Counted from the stretch's first letter, positions 1-7,488 are shown. The stretch is DNA of 12,578 nt from Candidatus Arcticimaribacter sp. (GCA_011526335.1 WTJB01000089.1:1-12578); one strand, 5' to 3'. The notes: a model not told the origin generated them from the letters alone. Numbers and translations are program-made.

Positions 1-399
1 GTGCTTGTCCCCGGGGCGAAGGCCCCAAAACTCATCCAAAACTACATGCTCAATCTACTTGAAAAGGAATCTGTCTTAGTCGATGTGGCCATTGATCAAG
101 GAGGGTGTTTTGAAAGCTCTAAACCCACCACCCATGAAAACCCCATTTACACTGTAAACGGAATTACACATTATTGCGTAGCAAATATCCCCGGAGCTGT
201 ACCCCAAACCTCTACGCTAGCCTTAAATAATGTTACTTTTCCTTACATCAAAACCATTGCTGATAACGGTTGGAGAGCGGGGTGTAAAAAGCAACAAAGC
301 CTACTTTATGGCGTAAGTATGGTAGACGGAGACCTCTACTGCCCTGATGTAGGGAAAAGCTTTAACCTGCCCACAAAAAACCAATATGACTTAGTGTAA
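1..399 (+). CDS. ald: Alanine dehydrogenase, C-terminal part (5' truncated by window edge)
   Basis: This is the last 132 codons of an NAD-dependent L-alanine dehydrogenase, which interconverts L-alanine with pyruvate and ammonium in the cytoplasm. Visible family landmarks are a 'VLVPGAKAPKLI' segment at the very start, the highly conserved 'DVAIDQGGCFESS.PTTH' block (residues 28-45 of the fragment) and 'HYCVANIPGAVPQTSTLALNN' after it. These belong to the NAD-binding domain and the return to the catalytic domain in the Ald/PNT family. Complete family members are about 370-400 residues, so roughly two thirds lies upstream of the window. The GTG at base 1 is an ordinary internal Val codon and not a start. 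The stop is TAA at 397-399 and overlaps a putative terminator hairpin. Identity is confident from motif content. Confidence 0.93.
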   Translation: MLVPGAKAPKLIQNYMLNLLEKESVLVDVAIDQGGCFESSKPTTHENPIYTVNGITHYCVANIPGAVPQTSTLALNNVTFPYIKTIADNGWRAGCKKQQSLLYGVSMVDGDLYCPDVGKSFNLPTKNQYDLV

Positions 400-434
400 G
401 CTTTCGACAATAACCCGAGAGCTTTGTTTCTTTC
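398..434 (+). terminator. Putative intrinsic terminator of ald
   Basis: Bases 398-406 (AAGCTTTCG) can pair with 416-424 (CGAGAGCTT), giving a 9-bp stem with one G-T wobble and a 9-nt loop. The pyrimidine-rich run TGTTTCTTTC follows. The stem begins inside the TAA stop codon of ald. The U-tract is interrupted by G and C, so termination may be partial. Its position argues that ald and the downstream oxidase are separate transcription units. Confidence 0.42.
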
Positions 435-451
435 AAATGTCCATAAAGCGT

Positions 452-459
452 TACCTTTA
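452..459 (+). promoter_or_regulatory. Weak -7-like box before the FAD oxidase
   Basis: TACCTTTA matches the Bacteroidota -7 consensus TAnnTTTG at all but the last base. It lies exactly 4 nt before the ATG at 464. A TTG at 424-426 is the nearest -33 candidate but sits 25 bp away, which is longer than usual. This is weak evidence, reported because the same spacing recurs elsewhere in the window. Confidence 0.25.
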
Positions 460-463
460 TAGC

Positions 464-1843
464 ATGAAAATCATTTATGAACTCATTGATATTGTTGGGA
501 AAGAAAATATCCTTTATGACGGTCAAGAAAAAGAACGCTTTACGCATATTTGGAAAACGGACCTCCCCTTACAAGCCCTAGCAGTAGTTTTCCCCACATC
601 AACACAAGAAGTCGCTGCCATTCTAAAATGCTGCTCCTCGCACAAACAGCAAGTTATCGTCCACGGAGGGTTAACCAACCTCGTCGGAGCCACACAAACT
701 CAGAAAGAACAGTTGGTCATGGCTATGGACAAGATGAATAAGATTGAGGAAATTGATGAACAAACGCGGACGTTGACGGCCCAGTCTGGAGCAATACTTG
801 AAACGCTAATCGATGCCGCGGCAGAAAAGGATTTACTCCTTCCGTTAAGCTTTGGCGCCAAAGGATCGGCCCAAATTGGCGGGGTCGTTTCTACCAATGC
901 CGGAGGGTTACGGGTTTTTCGTTACGGGATGACTAGAGCGAATGTTTTAGGAGTAGAAGCCGTTTTGCCTGACGGTACGATAATATCCTCCCTAAAAAAA
1001 GTAATCAAAGACAATTCGGGCTATGACCTGAAACAACTTTTTATCGGTGCCGAAGGAACCCTTGGCATCATCACCAAAGTAATTTTAAGATTGCAAGAAG
1101 CGCCTACCTCTAGATGCTCTGCTTTGGTGGGGATAAACGACTATGAAAAAGTAGTGCGCCTACTCAAATTCCTAGAAAAAAACCTAGGAGGCCTCTTGAC
1201 AGGATACGAGTTGATGTGGCAGGCTACCTATAAAGCCATGACCTCAGCTCCATCAGAATTACCCCCTCCCATAGACCAAAACTACACCTATTATGTCTTT
1301 ATAGAATGCCTGGGAAGTCATGCAGAACAGGATTATCAACGCTTGGAAGAACTCATTTCTCAGGCCCTTGAAAACGATCTGATCATGGACGGTATTCTGG
1401 CGCAGACGGAAAGAGAGTTAAAGCACATTTGGCAAATTCGTGAAGATGTTTCGGTCTTAGCCGCGCTTGCGCAATTCGATCAACATTTTGACATCAGTCT
1501 TCCCATTTCCATACTCGGGAAAGAGGTAGATAGAGCGATGCAAGCCCTAGAAAAACTCCCTTTTGTAGAATGTGTTTTTCCTTTTGGACATATTGCCGAT
1601 GGGAATATTCACTTTATCGTAGGAAAAAGCAACAATACCCCTGAAACCAAACAAGCGATCAATGATATTATCTATCAGAATTTGGCGCAATATAACGGGT
1701 CAGTATCTGCAGAACACGGTATTGGTTTAGACAAAAAAGCCTATTTGAACACCTCGCGATCTGCGGAAGAAATGGCCTTGATGAAACGGATAAAACAAAC
1801 GATTGATCCGGAAAACATCCTAAATCCAGGTCGGATCATATAA
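464..1843 (+). CDS. FAD-binding 2-hydroxyacid dehydrogenase (GlcD / D-2-hydroxyglutarate dehydrogenase / D-lactate dehydrogenase type)
   Basis: A 459-residue flavoprotein of the vanillyl-alcohol oxidase superfamily, expected to oxidise a D-2-hydroxyacid (2-hydroxyglutarate, lactate or glycolate) and pass electrons to an acceptor. The N-terminal FAD_binding_4 domain (about residues 30-210) shows 'GGLTNLVGA' (68-76), 'GAKGSAQIGGVVSTNAGG' (131-148) and 'SGYDLKQLFIGAEGTLG' (185-201). The C-terminal FAD-oxidase_C domain has 'FDISLP' and 'GHIADGNIH' (375-383), then 'AEHGIG'. His376, His383 and Glu417 are in the positions that bind metal and substrate in D-2-hydroxyglutarate dehydrogenase. There is no fused iron-sulfur domain and no neighbouring GlcE/GlcF, so this is a stand-alone enzyme. 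An earlier in-frame ATG at 437 would add 9 residues. I prefer 464 because 'MKIIYELIDIVG' is a natural family N-terminus and 437 lies directly behind the ald hairpin. Exact substrate is unresolved. Confidence 0.88.
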   Translation: MKIIYELIDIVGKENILYDGQEKERFTHIWKTDLPLQALAVVFPTSTQEVAAILKCCSSHKQQVIVHGGLTNLVGATQTQKEQLVMAMDKMNKIEEIDEQTRTLTAQSGAILETLIDAAAEKDLLLPLSFGAKGSAQIGGVVSTNAGGLRVFRYGMTRANVLGVEAVLPDGTIISSLKKVIKDNSGYDLKQLFIGAEGTLGIITKVILRLQEAPTSRCSALVGINDYEKVVRLLKFLEKNLGGLLTGYELMWQATYKAMTSAPSELPPPIDQNYTYYVFIECLGSHAEQDYQRLEELISQALENDLIMDGILAQTERELKHIWQIREDVSVLAALAQFDQHFDISLPISILGKEVDRAMQALEKLPFVECVFPFGHIADGNIHFIVGKSNNTPETKQAINDIIYQNLAQYNGSVSAEHGIGLDKKAYLNTSRSAEEMALMKRIKQTIDPENILNPGRII

Positions 1844-1845
1844 GC

Positions 1846-3084
1846 CTATTCACGCACCTTTATGGTTAAATTACGGATGTGAATGACGTAAGGGTAACGT
1901 AAGTGATTGATATAATAACTGGGCGTAGAATTGGCCATCAGCGGATTGGCTCCGTTCGCCACTTCTGTGGTATCGTAATAGCCATCATTGTCATCATCTG
2001 TGTCTTGACTGTCGGGACAACCATCGCCATCCGTATCCGGGTCACTGTCTGTAGCGGCCTGCAAGGGACAAGGATCTCTTCTATTGATTAACCCATCTCC
2101 ATCCGTATCTTCTGTTGGCGAAGCTACCGTACTACTAGCGGTGTAGCTTGAACGCTCATAATCATAAGGATAAAGGAGCTTACGCGTATACAATTCAGAC
2201 TGTTCTTTTTTAATGCCCAAAGTAAAATTAGAAACCGACGGTAAAGATAATTTTACACGTTCAAAACGATCTTCTGTAAGGGAGGAAGCCACCCAAAAAG
2301 GGATGCCATTAAACAACAAAGAAAACCGTCTTGCCCCAGGATAGGTAACGGGAGTAGTTATTGTCGTATAAGAAGCCGTGGCCGTCATTGGGTTAAGATA
2401 AACCGTATTGGAAGCGGTTACGGTTGGACTCGTGGAACGCGAAGAATTGTCAATATAAAGTTGACGTACACGTTCCATTTTATAGAAAAACTCAATCTCT
2501 AAATTATTGCTTGGAAAATTAGTAAAGTTTTTCTCTGCAATGATCTCGTGTCCTGAGGTATAAGGCACTGTAACCCAATTGTCGCTTTCCACTCCGTCAA
2601 TGATGGGACGCTCAAAATCTTGATCCGAAGCATTTGTCCCAGTAACGGTCCAGCTTTGATCATCTGAACCAAACGTCCAATTATCTTGATAGTAAAGGGA
2701 AACGAAGTTTTCATATAATCGCGCATCGTTATCCTCTAGATTAAACACCTTTAGGCCAACATCAAAAGTGCCAAAACTATTGTATTGCACAACTTCATTT
2801 ACTTCACTTATACTGTCATTGGTAATTCCTCCTGGAAAACTCCAGTGAAGACTGTCTATGTTACTGGCAGAGGCTATATAGGTGACTTCAAAACTTGGCG
2901 AACCCGTATTGGTTGGGATACCAATAGATCTTGAGGTAGACAAAAAAGAAGCGTTGATATTGCCCGTGTTTTCCCATCCTTCAGGAGGTGTAGATTCTGC
3001 TTCAGGAGATATAAACATAGGGGGGGTACAACTCCAAAATAGCGTAAATAGCACCAAAAAGGAAAACGATGTTGCTTTTGACAT
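1846..3084 (-). CDS. Lipoprotein with PKD domain and thrombospondin type 3 repeats
   Basis: A 412-residue predicted envelope lipoprotein. Residues 1-18 form a signal peptide ending in FWS before Cys19, a plausible although not ideal lipobox. No acidic surface-export motif follows the Cys (it continues TPPMF). Residues about 62-130 resemble a PKD immunoglobulin-like domain ('WSFPGG' at 81-86 and 'YNSFGTFDVGLKV' at 101-113). The middle (about 135-310) is a beta-rich region of unknown family. Residues about 325-380 contain calcium-binding TSP3-type repeats rich in DxDxDG ('DTDGDG' at 326-331 and again at 350-355, then 'DTDDDNDGYYD'). No type IX secretion C-terminal domain is visible, since the protein ends in an ordinary strand. 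A role in surface structure or adhesion is inference only. The stop lies 2 bp from the oppositely oriented FAD oxidase stop, with no terminator between. Confidence 0.85.
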   Translation of the reverse strand: MSKATSFSFLVLFTLFWSCTPPMFISPEAESTPPEGWENTGNINASFLSTSRSIGIPTNTGSPSFEVTYIASASNIDSLHWSFPGGITNDSISEVNEVVQYNSFGTFDVGLKVFNLEDNDARLYENFVSLYYQDNWTFGSDDQSWTVTGTNASDQDFERPIIDGVESDNWVTVPYTSGHEIIAEKNFTNFPSNNLEIEFFYKMERVRQLYIDNSSRSTSPTVTASNTVYLNPMTATASYTTITTPVTYPGARRFSLLFNGIPFWVASSLTEDRFERVKLSLPSVSNFTLGIKKEQSELYTRKLLYPYDYERSSYTASSTVASPTEDTDGDGLINRRDPCPLQAATDSDPDTDGDGCPDSQDTDDDNDGYYDTTEVANGANPLMANSTPSYYINHLRYPYVIHIRNLTIKVRE

Positions 3085-3088
3085 AGGT

Positions 3089-3096
3089 CAAATTTA
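3089..3096 (-). promoter_or_regulatory. Promoter -7 box of the PKD/TSP3 lipoprotein gene
   Basis: Read on the minus strand, TAAATTTG is a full match to the Bacteroidota TAnnTTTG element, and only 4 nt (ACCT) separate it from the ATG. No TTG -33 element is visible at the usual distance. A 10-bp tandem repeat occupies the region just upstream of where -33 would be. If the box is active, transcription would begin at or next to the start codon. Confidence 0.45.
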
Positions 3097-3120
3097 ATTA
3101 ATTATTTAAAATATTTATCG

Positions 3121-3140
3121 TTCTTGCCATTTCTTGCCAT
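3121..3140. repeat. Perfect 10-bp tandem direct repeat
   Basis: TTCTTGCCAT occurs twice back to back (3121-3130 and 3131-3140). On the minus strand this is ATGGCAAGAA twice. It lies between the aconitase terminator and the lipoprotein promoter box, about 37-56 bp upstream of the lipoprotein start codon. The period of one helical turn is compatible with an activator site but may be a chance duplication. Confidence 0.7.
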
Positions 3141-3168
3141 AAAAAAACACGCCGAAGCGTGTTTTTTT
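3141..3168 (-). terminator. Strong (potentially bidirectional) terminator of the aconitase gene
   Basis: A perfect inverted repeat: A7-CACGC, 4-nt loop, GCGTG-T7. On the minus strand the loop is TTCG closed by a C-G pair, the exceptionally stable C(UUCG)G tetraloop, and it is followed by a run of T. It lies 18 bp after the aconitase stop. The flanking A and T runs could let it act on + strand transcription as well. Confidence 0.9.
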
Positions 3169-3186
3169 ACTGTGTAATACTAAAGC

Positions 3187-5454
3187 TTATGCAGCGTTTT
3201 GCTTTTTGATCAGGTTTAAGGCTGACCCTTCTTTAAACCATTCAATTTGTTGCGCATTGTAGGTATGGTTTGCGATAATGATATCTTTAGAACCATCTGC
3301 ATGAACCACTTCTATGGTAAGTGGCTTGCCAGGAGCAAACTCCTTAAGGTCAACAAAGTTAAAGGTATCGTCTTCTTGAATTAGGTCATAATCCGCTTCG
3401 TTGTTGAAGGTGATTCCTAACATACCTTGCTTTTTCAAGTTGGTTTCGTGAATACGTGCAAAAGATTTTACCAATACCACTTTTACACCCAAGAAACGGG
3501 GTTCCATGGCTGCATGCTCACGTGAAGATCCCTCTCCGTAATTGTGATCTCCCACGACAACGGTCTCAATACCCGCTGCTTTGTATTCACGTTGCGTATC
3601 GGGCACTCCGCCGTACTCGCCGTTCAATTGATTTTTAACAAAGTTTGTTTTTTGGTTGAAGGCATTTACCGCCCCAATCAGACAGTTGTTAGAAATATTA
3701 TCTAGATGCCCTCGGAAACGCAACCACGGTCCAGCCATTGAGATGTGGTCTGTGGTACATTTGCCGTGCGCTTTTATCAAAAGTTTTGCGCCAGTTAAAT
3801 TCTCTCCATTCCAAGGCTGGAAGGGGGTCAACAATTGAAGACGCTCAGAGCTGTCCTTGACAACCACTTCTACAGAGGAACCATCCTCTGATGGTGCCAA
3901 GTATCCATTGTCTTCCACGTCAAATCCTTTAGGAGGCAATTCTAAGCCTGTTGGAGGATCTAACTTTACCTCTTCTCCGTTTTGGTTGATCAAGGTATCA
4001 TTTACCGGATCAAAGTCAAGACGGCCCGCTATGGCTACCGCAGCAACCATTTCAGGAGAAGCGACAAAGGCATGCGTATTGGGATTCCCATCCGCGCGTT
4101 TAGAGAAATTTCTATTGAACGAGTGAACGATTGAGTTTTTTTCTTGCTTTTCAGCTCCCTCTCTTGCCCACTGCCCAATACAAGGTCCACAAGCATTGGT
4201 AAAGATTTTGGCGTTTAAATCTTCGAAAACGCTTAACAAACCATCTCTTTCAGCAGTGTAGCGAACTTGTTCTGAACCTGGGTTGATTCCAAATTCGGCT
4301 TTGGTCACTAGGTTTTTGTCTACCGCTTGTTTTGCAATAGAGGCTGCACGAGATAAATCTTCATAAGAAGAATTGGTACAAGAACCGATCAATCCCCATT
4401 CTACTTGCAAAGGCCAGTCGTTTTCTTTGGCAACTTTAGACATTTCAGCCACAGGAGTAGCCAAATCTGGAGTAAAAGGACCGTTCAGATGAGGAGAAAG
4501 TGTATCTAAGTCAATTTCAATGACTTGATCAAAATACTGTTCTGGATTGGCGTATACTTCTGCATCTGCCGTTAAATGCTCTTTTACCGCATTGGCCGCA
4601 TCAGCAACATCATCACGCCCTGTAGAACGCAGGTAGCGCTCCATAGAGTCATCGTATCCAAAAGTAGACGTAGTAGCCCCTACTTCTGCTCCCATGTTAC
4701 AAATGGTTCCTTTTCCGGTACAAGACATGGCTTCTGCCCCTTCACCAAAATATTCTATGATCGCACCCGTTCCACCTTTTACAGTTAGGATACCTGCAAC
4801 CTTTAATATCACATCTTTTGGCGCAGTCCAACCGTTTAATTTTCCAGTTAATTTCACCCCGATAAGTTTAGGAAACTTCAATTCCCAAGGCATATCTGCC
4901 ATTACATCAACCGCATCTGCACCTCCTACACCAATGGCCAACATGCCGAGTCCACCTGCGTTTACGGTATGCGAATCGGTACCAATCATCATTCCACCGG
5001 GGAAAGCATAGTTTTCTAGCACCACTTGGTGGATAATCCCCGCTCCCGGCTTCCAAAATCCGATTCCGTATTTATCGGATACAGATTCCAAAAAATTAAA
5101 AACCTCTGCAGAGGTGGTATTGGCAGATTTTAAATCCACTTCAGCGCCTGATTTAGCTTGAATTAAGTGATCACAGTGCACCGTTGTAGGTACCGCAACT
5201 TTAGATTTCCCAGCTTGCATAAATTGTAGTAAGGCCATTTGTGCTGTAGCGTCCTGACAGGCGATACGGTCAGGAGCAAAATCAACATAATCTGCACCTC
5301 TTGTGTAGGGTTTATCTGTCTTACCGTCCCATAAATGGGTGTACAAAATCTTTTCTGAAGCCGTTAAAGGTTTTCCAGTTAGTTTTCTTGCTGCTGTAAC
5401 ACGATCTTCAAGACGTGCATATACAGCTTTGATCATATCAATATCGAAGGCCAT
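3187..5454 (-). CDS. acnA: Aconitate hydratase (mitochondrial-type aconitase)
   Basis: A 755-residue [4Fe-4S] enzyme that isomerises citrate to isocitrate via cis-aconitate in the TCA cycle, in the cytoplasm. It is full length. Landmarks, numbered from the chosen start: '[11 protein letters not shown]' (160-170); 'GSCTNS' (357-362) with cluster ligand Cys359; 'NACGPC' (420-425) with Cys422 and Cys425; and the swivel-domain '[10 protein letters not shown]' (640-649). The three cysteine positions agree closely with mitochondrial aconitase (358/421/424), which separates it from longer AcnA/IRP1-type and AcnB enzymes. An in-frame ATG at 5478 would add 8 residues. I reject it because its codon overlaps the promoter box at 5476-5483, and '[15 protein letters not shown]' is the natural N-terminus. 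It is transcribed alone, with its own promoter and terminator. The symbol is a convention, since the mitochondrial type is also labelled acn or acnM. Confidence 0.97.
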   Translation of the reverse strand: MAFDIDMIKAVYARLEDRVTAARKLTGKPLTASEKILYTHLWDGKTDKPYTRGADYVDFAPDRIACQDATAQMALLQFMQAGKSKVAVPTTVHCDHLIQAKSGAEVDLKSANTTSAEVFNFLESVSDKYGIGFWKPGAGIIHQVVLENYAFPGGMMIGTDSHTVNAGGLGMLAIGVGGADAVDVMADMPWELKFPKLIGVKLTGKLNGWTAPKDVILKVAGILTVKGGTGAIIEYFGEGAEAMSCTGKGTICNMGAEVGATTSTFGYDDSMERYLRSTGRDDVADAANAVKEHLTADAEVYANPEQYFDQVIEIDLDTLSPHLNGPFTPDLATPVAEMSKVAKENDWPLQVEWGLIGSCTNSSYEDLSRAASIAKQAVDKNLVTKAEFGINPGSEQVRYTAERDGLLSVFEDLNAKIFTNACGPCIGQWAREGAEKQEKNSIVHSFNRNFSKRADGNPNTHAFVASPEMVAAVAIAGRLDFDPVNDTLINQNGEEVKLDPPTGLELPPKGFDVEDNGYLAPSEDGSSVEVVVKDSSERLQLLTPFQPWNGENLTGAKLLIKAHGKCTTDHISMAGPWLRFRGHLDNISNNCLIGAVNAFNQKTNFVKNQLNGEYGGVPDTQREYKAAGIETVVVGDHNYGEGSSREHAAMEPRFLGVKVVLVKSFARIHETNLKKQGMLGITFNNEADYDLIQEDDTFNFVDLKEFAPGKPLTIEVVHADGSKDIIIANHTYNAQQIEWFKEGSALNLIKKQNAA

Positions 5455-5475
5455 AATCCTATTTAATTTATCCGT

Positions 5476-5483
5476 CAAAATTA
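5476..5483 (-). promoter_or_regulatory. Promoter -7 box of the aconitase gene
   Basis: TAATTTTG on the minus strand fully matches TAnnTTTG. It predicts transcription starting near 5471 and a leader of about 16-17 nt before the ATG at 5454. No TTG is visible at -33. Confidence 0.5.
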
Positions 5484-5667
5484 CAAAATAAAGTATTTAG
5501 AATTCTTCTGTATTATAGATTATATAAGTGAATCGTGTAAATATTACAAATCCTCTCTTTATCCTTAGAAAAATAACTTCTTTCTCTTTTGTGTTTTTCT
5601 TAGCCTGAATAAACTTTATGAAGATTTGTTCTCTAGGTTGAGAATGTTAACTTCGCTAAAAAAAGCA

Positions 5668-5886
5668 ATGAAAGAATTTTTACAAAAATACAAGGCCTTG
5701 GTTTTGGTTTTATTTTTGGGAGGCTTTATCAGTGCCATCGATCGTTTTGTGTTGAATGGAGGATTTAAAGGTGTTGAAGAGCAAAAACATTTTATTTATC
5801 TCGGGGTTTTGGTCGCTGGTGTAGCTGTAGTATTGACGGTATTGTTACGTGAAGATGATAACGATGATCAAGAAGATTTGAAATGA
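5668..5886 (+). CDS. Small two-helix membrane protein of unknown function
   Basis: I do not recognise the family. The 72-residue product has a basic N-terminus (MKEFLQKYK), a first hydrophobic helix (about residues 10-28), a short polar loop ('NGGFKGVEEQKH'), a second helix (about 42-60) and a very acidic tail ('REDDNDDQEDLK'). An inner-membrane hairpin is likely. Starts are ambiguous: ATG at 5644 (80 aa) and TTG at 5626 (86 aa) are in frame. I chose 5668 because an A-rich run precedes it, as is common for starts in this phylum. Its TGA stop overlaps the ATG of the flavin reductase gene by 4 nt (ATGA), so the two are probably translationally coupled. It is the first gene of a three-gene + operon. 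I saw no convincing TAnnTTTG box in the divergent region 5455-5667, which otherwise holds only the aconitase promoter. Confidence 0.72.
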   Translation: MKEFLQKYKALVLVLFLGGFISAIDRFVLNGGFKGVEEQKHFIYLGVLVAGVAVVLTVLLREDDNDDQEDLK

Positions 5887-6500
5887 AACATTTTACACTA
5901 GAAGATATTACCGCCCAAAAAACCCGATATAAAGCACATTTGATCAATGCCATAACAGGCTACAAATCGGCGAATTTGATCGCCACAAAATCCAAGGAAG
6001 GCATTACCAATCTAGCGGTATTTAATTCGATCATTCATTTGGGGAGTAATCCTCCATTACTGGGATTTATCTTGCGTCCTACAACCGTCCCGCGTCATAC
6101 CTTTGAAAATCTAAAATCTACGGATGTTTTTACCGTAAATGCCATAACACAGGACCGTATAGCTGAGGCCCACCACACCTCTGCAAAATATCCGGAAGGA
6201 ATATCAGAGTTTGATGTTACCGCATTTGATGCAGAATACAAAGCTGACTTTTATGCCCCTTTTGTTGTGGGCGCTCCGATTCAAATAGGGTGTCGGTATA
6301 AAAACCACTATCGCATAGAAGAAAACAATACCTTGTTGATCGTTGGAGAAATGGAACACCTCTTTGTAGAAGAAAAGATGATTTCAGAAGACGGTTGGGT
6401 ACAGTTGGATAAAGGCAATATTGTAACCATTAATGGATTGGAAGGCTATGCCTTGCCCAAACTCTTGGATCGTTTTTCGTATGCTCGTCCAAAAAAATAA
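5883..6500 (+). CDS. Flavin reductase-like (FMN-binding split-barrel) protein
   Basis: A 205-residue cytoplasmic protein of the flavin reductase-like family (flavin_reduct). The split-barrel region spans about residues 20-190, with 'GYKSANLIAT' (26-35), 'NLAVFNSIIHLGSNPPLLGFIL' in the 43-64 region, and 'RHTFENLKSTDVFTVNAI' (71-88). Together these form the FMN phosphate- and isoalloxazine-contacting segments of the family. 'GAPIQIGCRY' (130-139) is the usual second-half landmark. Members use NAD(P)H-reduced flavin or simply bind FMN, and the physiological partner is unknown here. The gene overlaps the upstream membrane-protein gene by 4 nt, and the O-methyltransferase gene follows after 2 nt. 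This packing suggests co-expression, although no shared pathway is evident. Confidence 0.88.
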   Translation: MKHFTLEDITAQKTRYKAHLINAITGYKSANLIATKSKEGITNLAVFNSIIHLGSNPPLLGFILRPTTVPRHTFENLKSTDVFTVNAITQDRIAEAHHTSAKYPEGISEFDVTAFDAEYKADFYAPFVVGAPIQIGCRYKNHYRIEENNTLLIVGEMEHLFVEEKMISEDGWVQLDKGNIVTINGLEGYALPKLLDRFSYARPKK

Positions 6501-6502
6501 CT

Positions 6503-7144
6503 ATGGAATTTATTGCTAAAGCATTACACGATTATGTGGTCTCGCACTCACAAGAAGAGCCTCCACTGCTAAAGGAACTCACCCGTGAAACTCACTTAAA
6601 AGTGTTACAGCCCCGCATGCTAAGCGGCCCCTTACAAGGAAGGTTCCTGAGCCTATTATCAAAACTAATTTCGCCACAACACATCTTAGAAGTTGGCACA
6701 TTTACAGGCTATGCTACCCTTTGTCTGGCCGAGGGTTTAGCGGAAGATGGCAGTATAGATACCATAGACATCAATGAGGAATTGGAAGATTTTCAACGCA
6801 ATTTTTTTGATCGCTCCGCTTGGGGAGATCAAATTCATCAACATATTGGAAACGCAATAGAAATCATCCCTAGACTAGAAAAAACCTACGATTTGATCTT
6901 TTTAGATGCCGATAAAAAAAATTATCTCAACTATTTAGATCACATCCTCCCCAAGTTAAAAAAAGGAGGTGTGTTGCTTTCTGACAATGTTTTGTGGAGT
7001 GGTAAAATACTGGAACCCACACAAAAAAAGGATATCGATACGGCTGTATTGAAAGAATTCAATAAAAAGTTGGCGCATCATCCGGAACTTGAAACGGTCT
7101 TGTTACCCCTGCGGGATGGTCTTACCCTCAGTAGAAAAATTTAA
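6503..7144 (+). CDS. Class I SAM-dependent O-methyltransferase (caffeoyl-CoA/catechol OMT-like family)
   Basis: A 213-residue methyltransferase of the Methyltransf_3 family. The SAM-binding motif I is 'LEVGTFTGYAT' (62-72) and the post-I acidic residues lie in 'DTIDIN' (86-91). 'LIFLDADKKNY' (131-141) supplies Asp135, and 'LLSDNVLWSG' (158-167) supplies Asp161 and Asn162. These three match the divalent-metal ligands of cation-dependent catechol-type OMTs. The length is normal for bacterial members, which typically methylate vicinal hydroxyls of small aromatics. The substrate cannot be told from sequence. It is the last gene of the three-gene + operon. No hairpin follows it: its TAA stop is part of a TTAA that also provides the stop of tatA on the other strand. 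Confidence 0.92.
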   Translation: MEFIAKALHDYVVSHSQEEPPLLKELTRETHLKVLQPRMLSGPLQGRFLSLLSKLISPQHILEVGTFTGYATLCLAEGLAEDGSIDTIDINEELEDFQRNFFDRSAWGDQIHQHIGNAIEIIPRLEKTYDLIFLDADKKNYLNYLDHILPKLKKGGVLLSDNVLWSGKILEPTQKKDIDTAVLKEFNKKLAHHPELETVLLPLRDGLTLSRKI

Positions 7145-7410
7145 AGTTTACGCTTGACCGAATGCGTAAGTTCTGTAAGATCTTTTTTTACCTCTTTAAT
7201 TTCTTTGGTAAGTTCTCCTCCTAAGTCTTTCGTAGGATCGATATCGGCAGATTTTTGAATCTCAGATTTAATTTCATTGGTGGCTTGCTTTACCTGAGTA
7301 ATCCCTTTGGCGAGGCCTCGAGCAATGGTAGGAATTTTATCTGCTCCAAAAATAAGCAGCACCACAAAAAAGATAAACATTATCTCTGCACCACTAATAA
7401 ACAATACCAT
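7141..7410 (-). CDS. tatA: Twin-arginine translocase subunit TatA (TatA/TatE family)
   Basis: An 89-residue inner-membrane protein that assembles the protein-conducting element of the Tat system for folded proteins. It has a short N-terminal transmembrane helix (about 5-21), the hallmark hinge 'FGADKIP' (21-27, the FGxxKxP motif), an amphipathic helix (about 27-45, 'IARGLAKGITQVKQATNEI') and a charged, lysine-rich tail. The length and the hydrophobic segment directly after a very short N-terminus fit TatA rather than the longer TatB. No tatC is in the window. It lies downstream of the M1 peptidase gene, separated by that gene's terminator and with its own -7 box. Its stop overlaps the methyltransferase stop by 4 bp. 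Confidence 0.93.
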   Translation of the reverse strand: MVLFISGAEIMFIFFVVLLIFGADKIPTIARGLAKGITQVKQATNEIKSEIQKSADIDPTKDLGGELTKEIKEVKKDLTELTHSVKRKL

Positions 7411-7425
7411 ATTGAATCTTTTTTA

Positions 7426-7433
7426 CAAATATA
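7426..7433 (-). promoter_or_regulatory. Promoter -7 box of tatA
   Basis: TATATTTG on the minus strand is a perfect TAnnTTTG match, placed 15 nt before the tatA ATG and directly after the M1 peptidase terminator. It implies a leader of about 11 nt. No -33 TTG is visible. Confidence 0.5.
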
Positions 7434-7441
7434 AGCAATAA

Positions 7442-7470
7442 AAAAAGCAGCACCTAGGGTACTGCTTTTT
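7442..7470 (-). terminator. Intrinsic terminator of the M1 peptidase operon
   Basis: AAAAAGCAG (7442-7450) pairs with CTGCTTTTT (7462-7470). The stem can extend inward through ACC/GGT after one mismatch. On the minus strand the stem ends in a T-run. It starts 18 bp beyond the peptidase stop and separates that gene from tatA. Confidence 0.82.
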
Positions 7471-7488
7471 ATACTTTTTTAGCTAAAA

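Noticed and set aside
1-3. GTG at base 1 as a true start codon for the first gene
   Set aside because: It encodes a conserved internal residue of alanine dehydrogenase. The fragment is only a third of the family length, so the gene begins upstream.
4694-5011. 105-codon + strand ORF inside the aconitase gene
   Set aside because: It is the complement of a highly conserved aconitase segment. Its proline- and serine-rich translation is typical of a shadow frame.
5455-5478. Eight-residue N-terminal extension of aconitase from the ATG at 5478
   Set aside because: That start codon lies within the full-match -7 box at 5476-5483, and the extension is not part of the usual family N-terminus.
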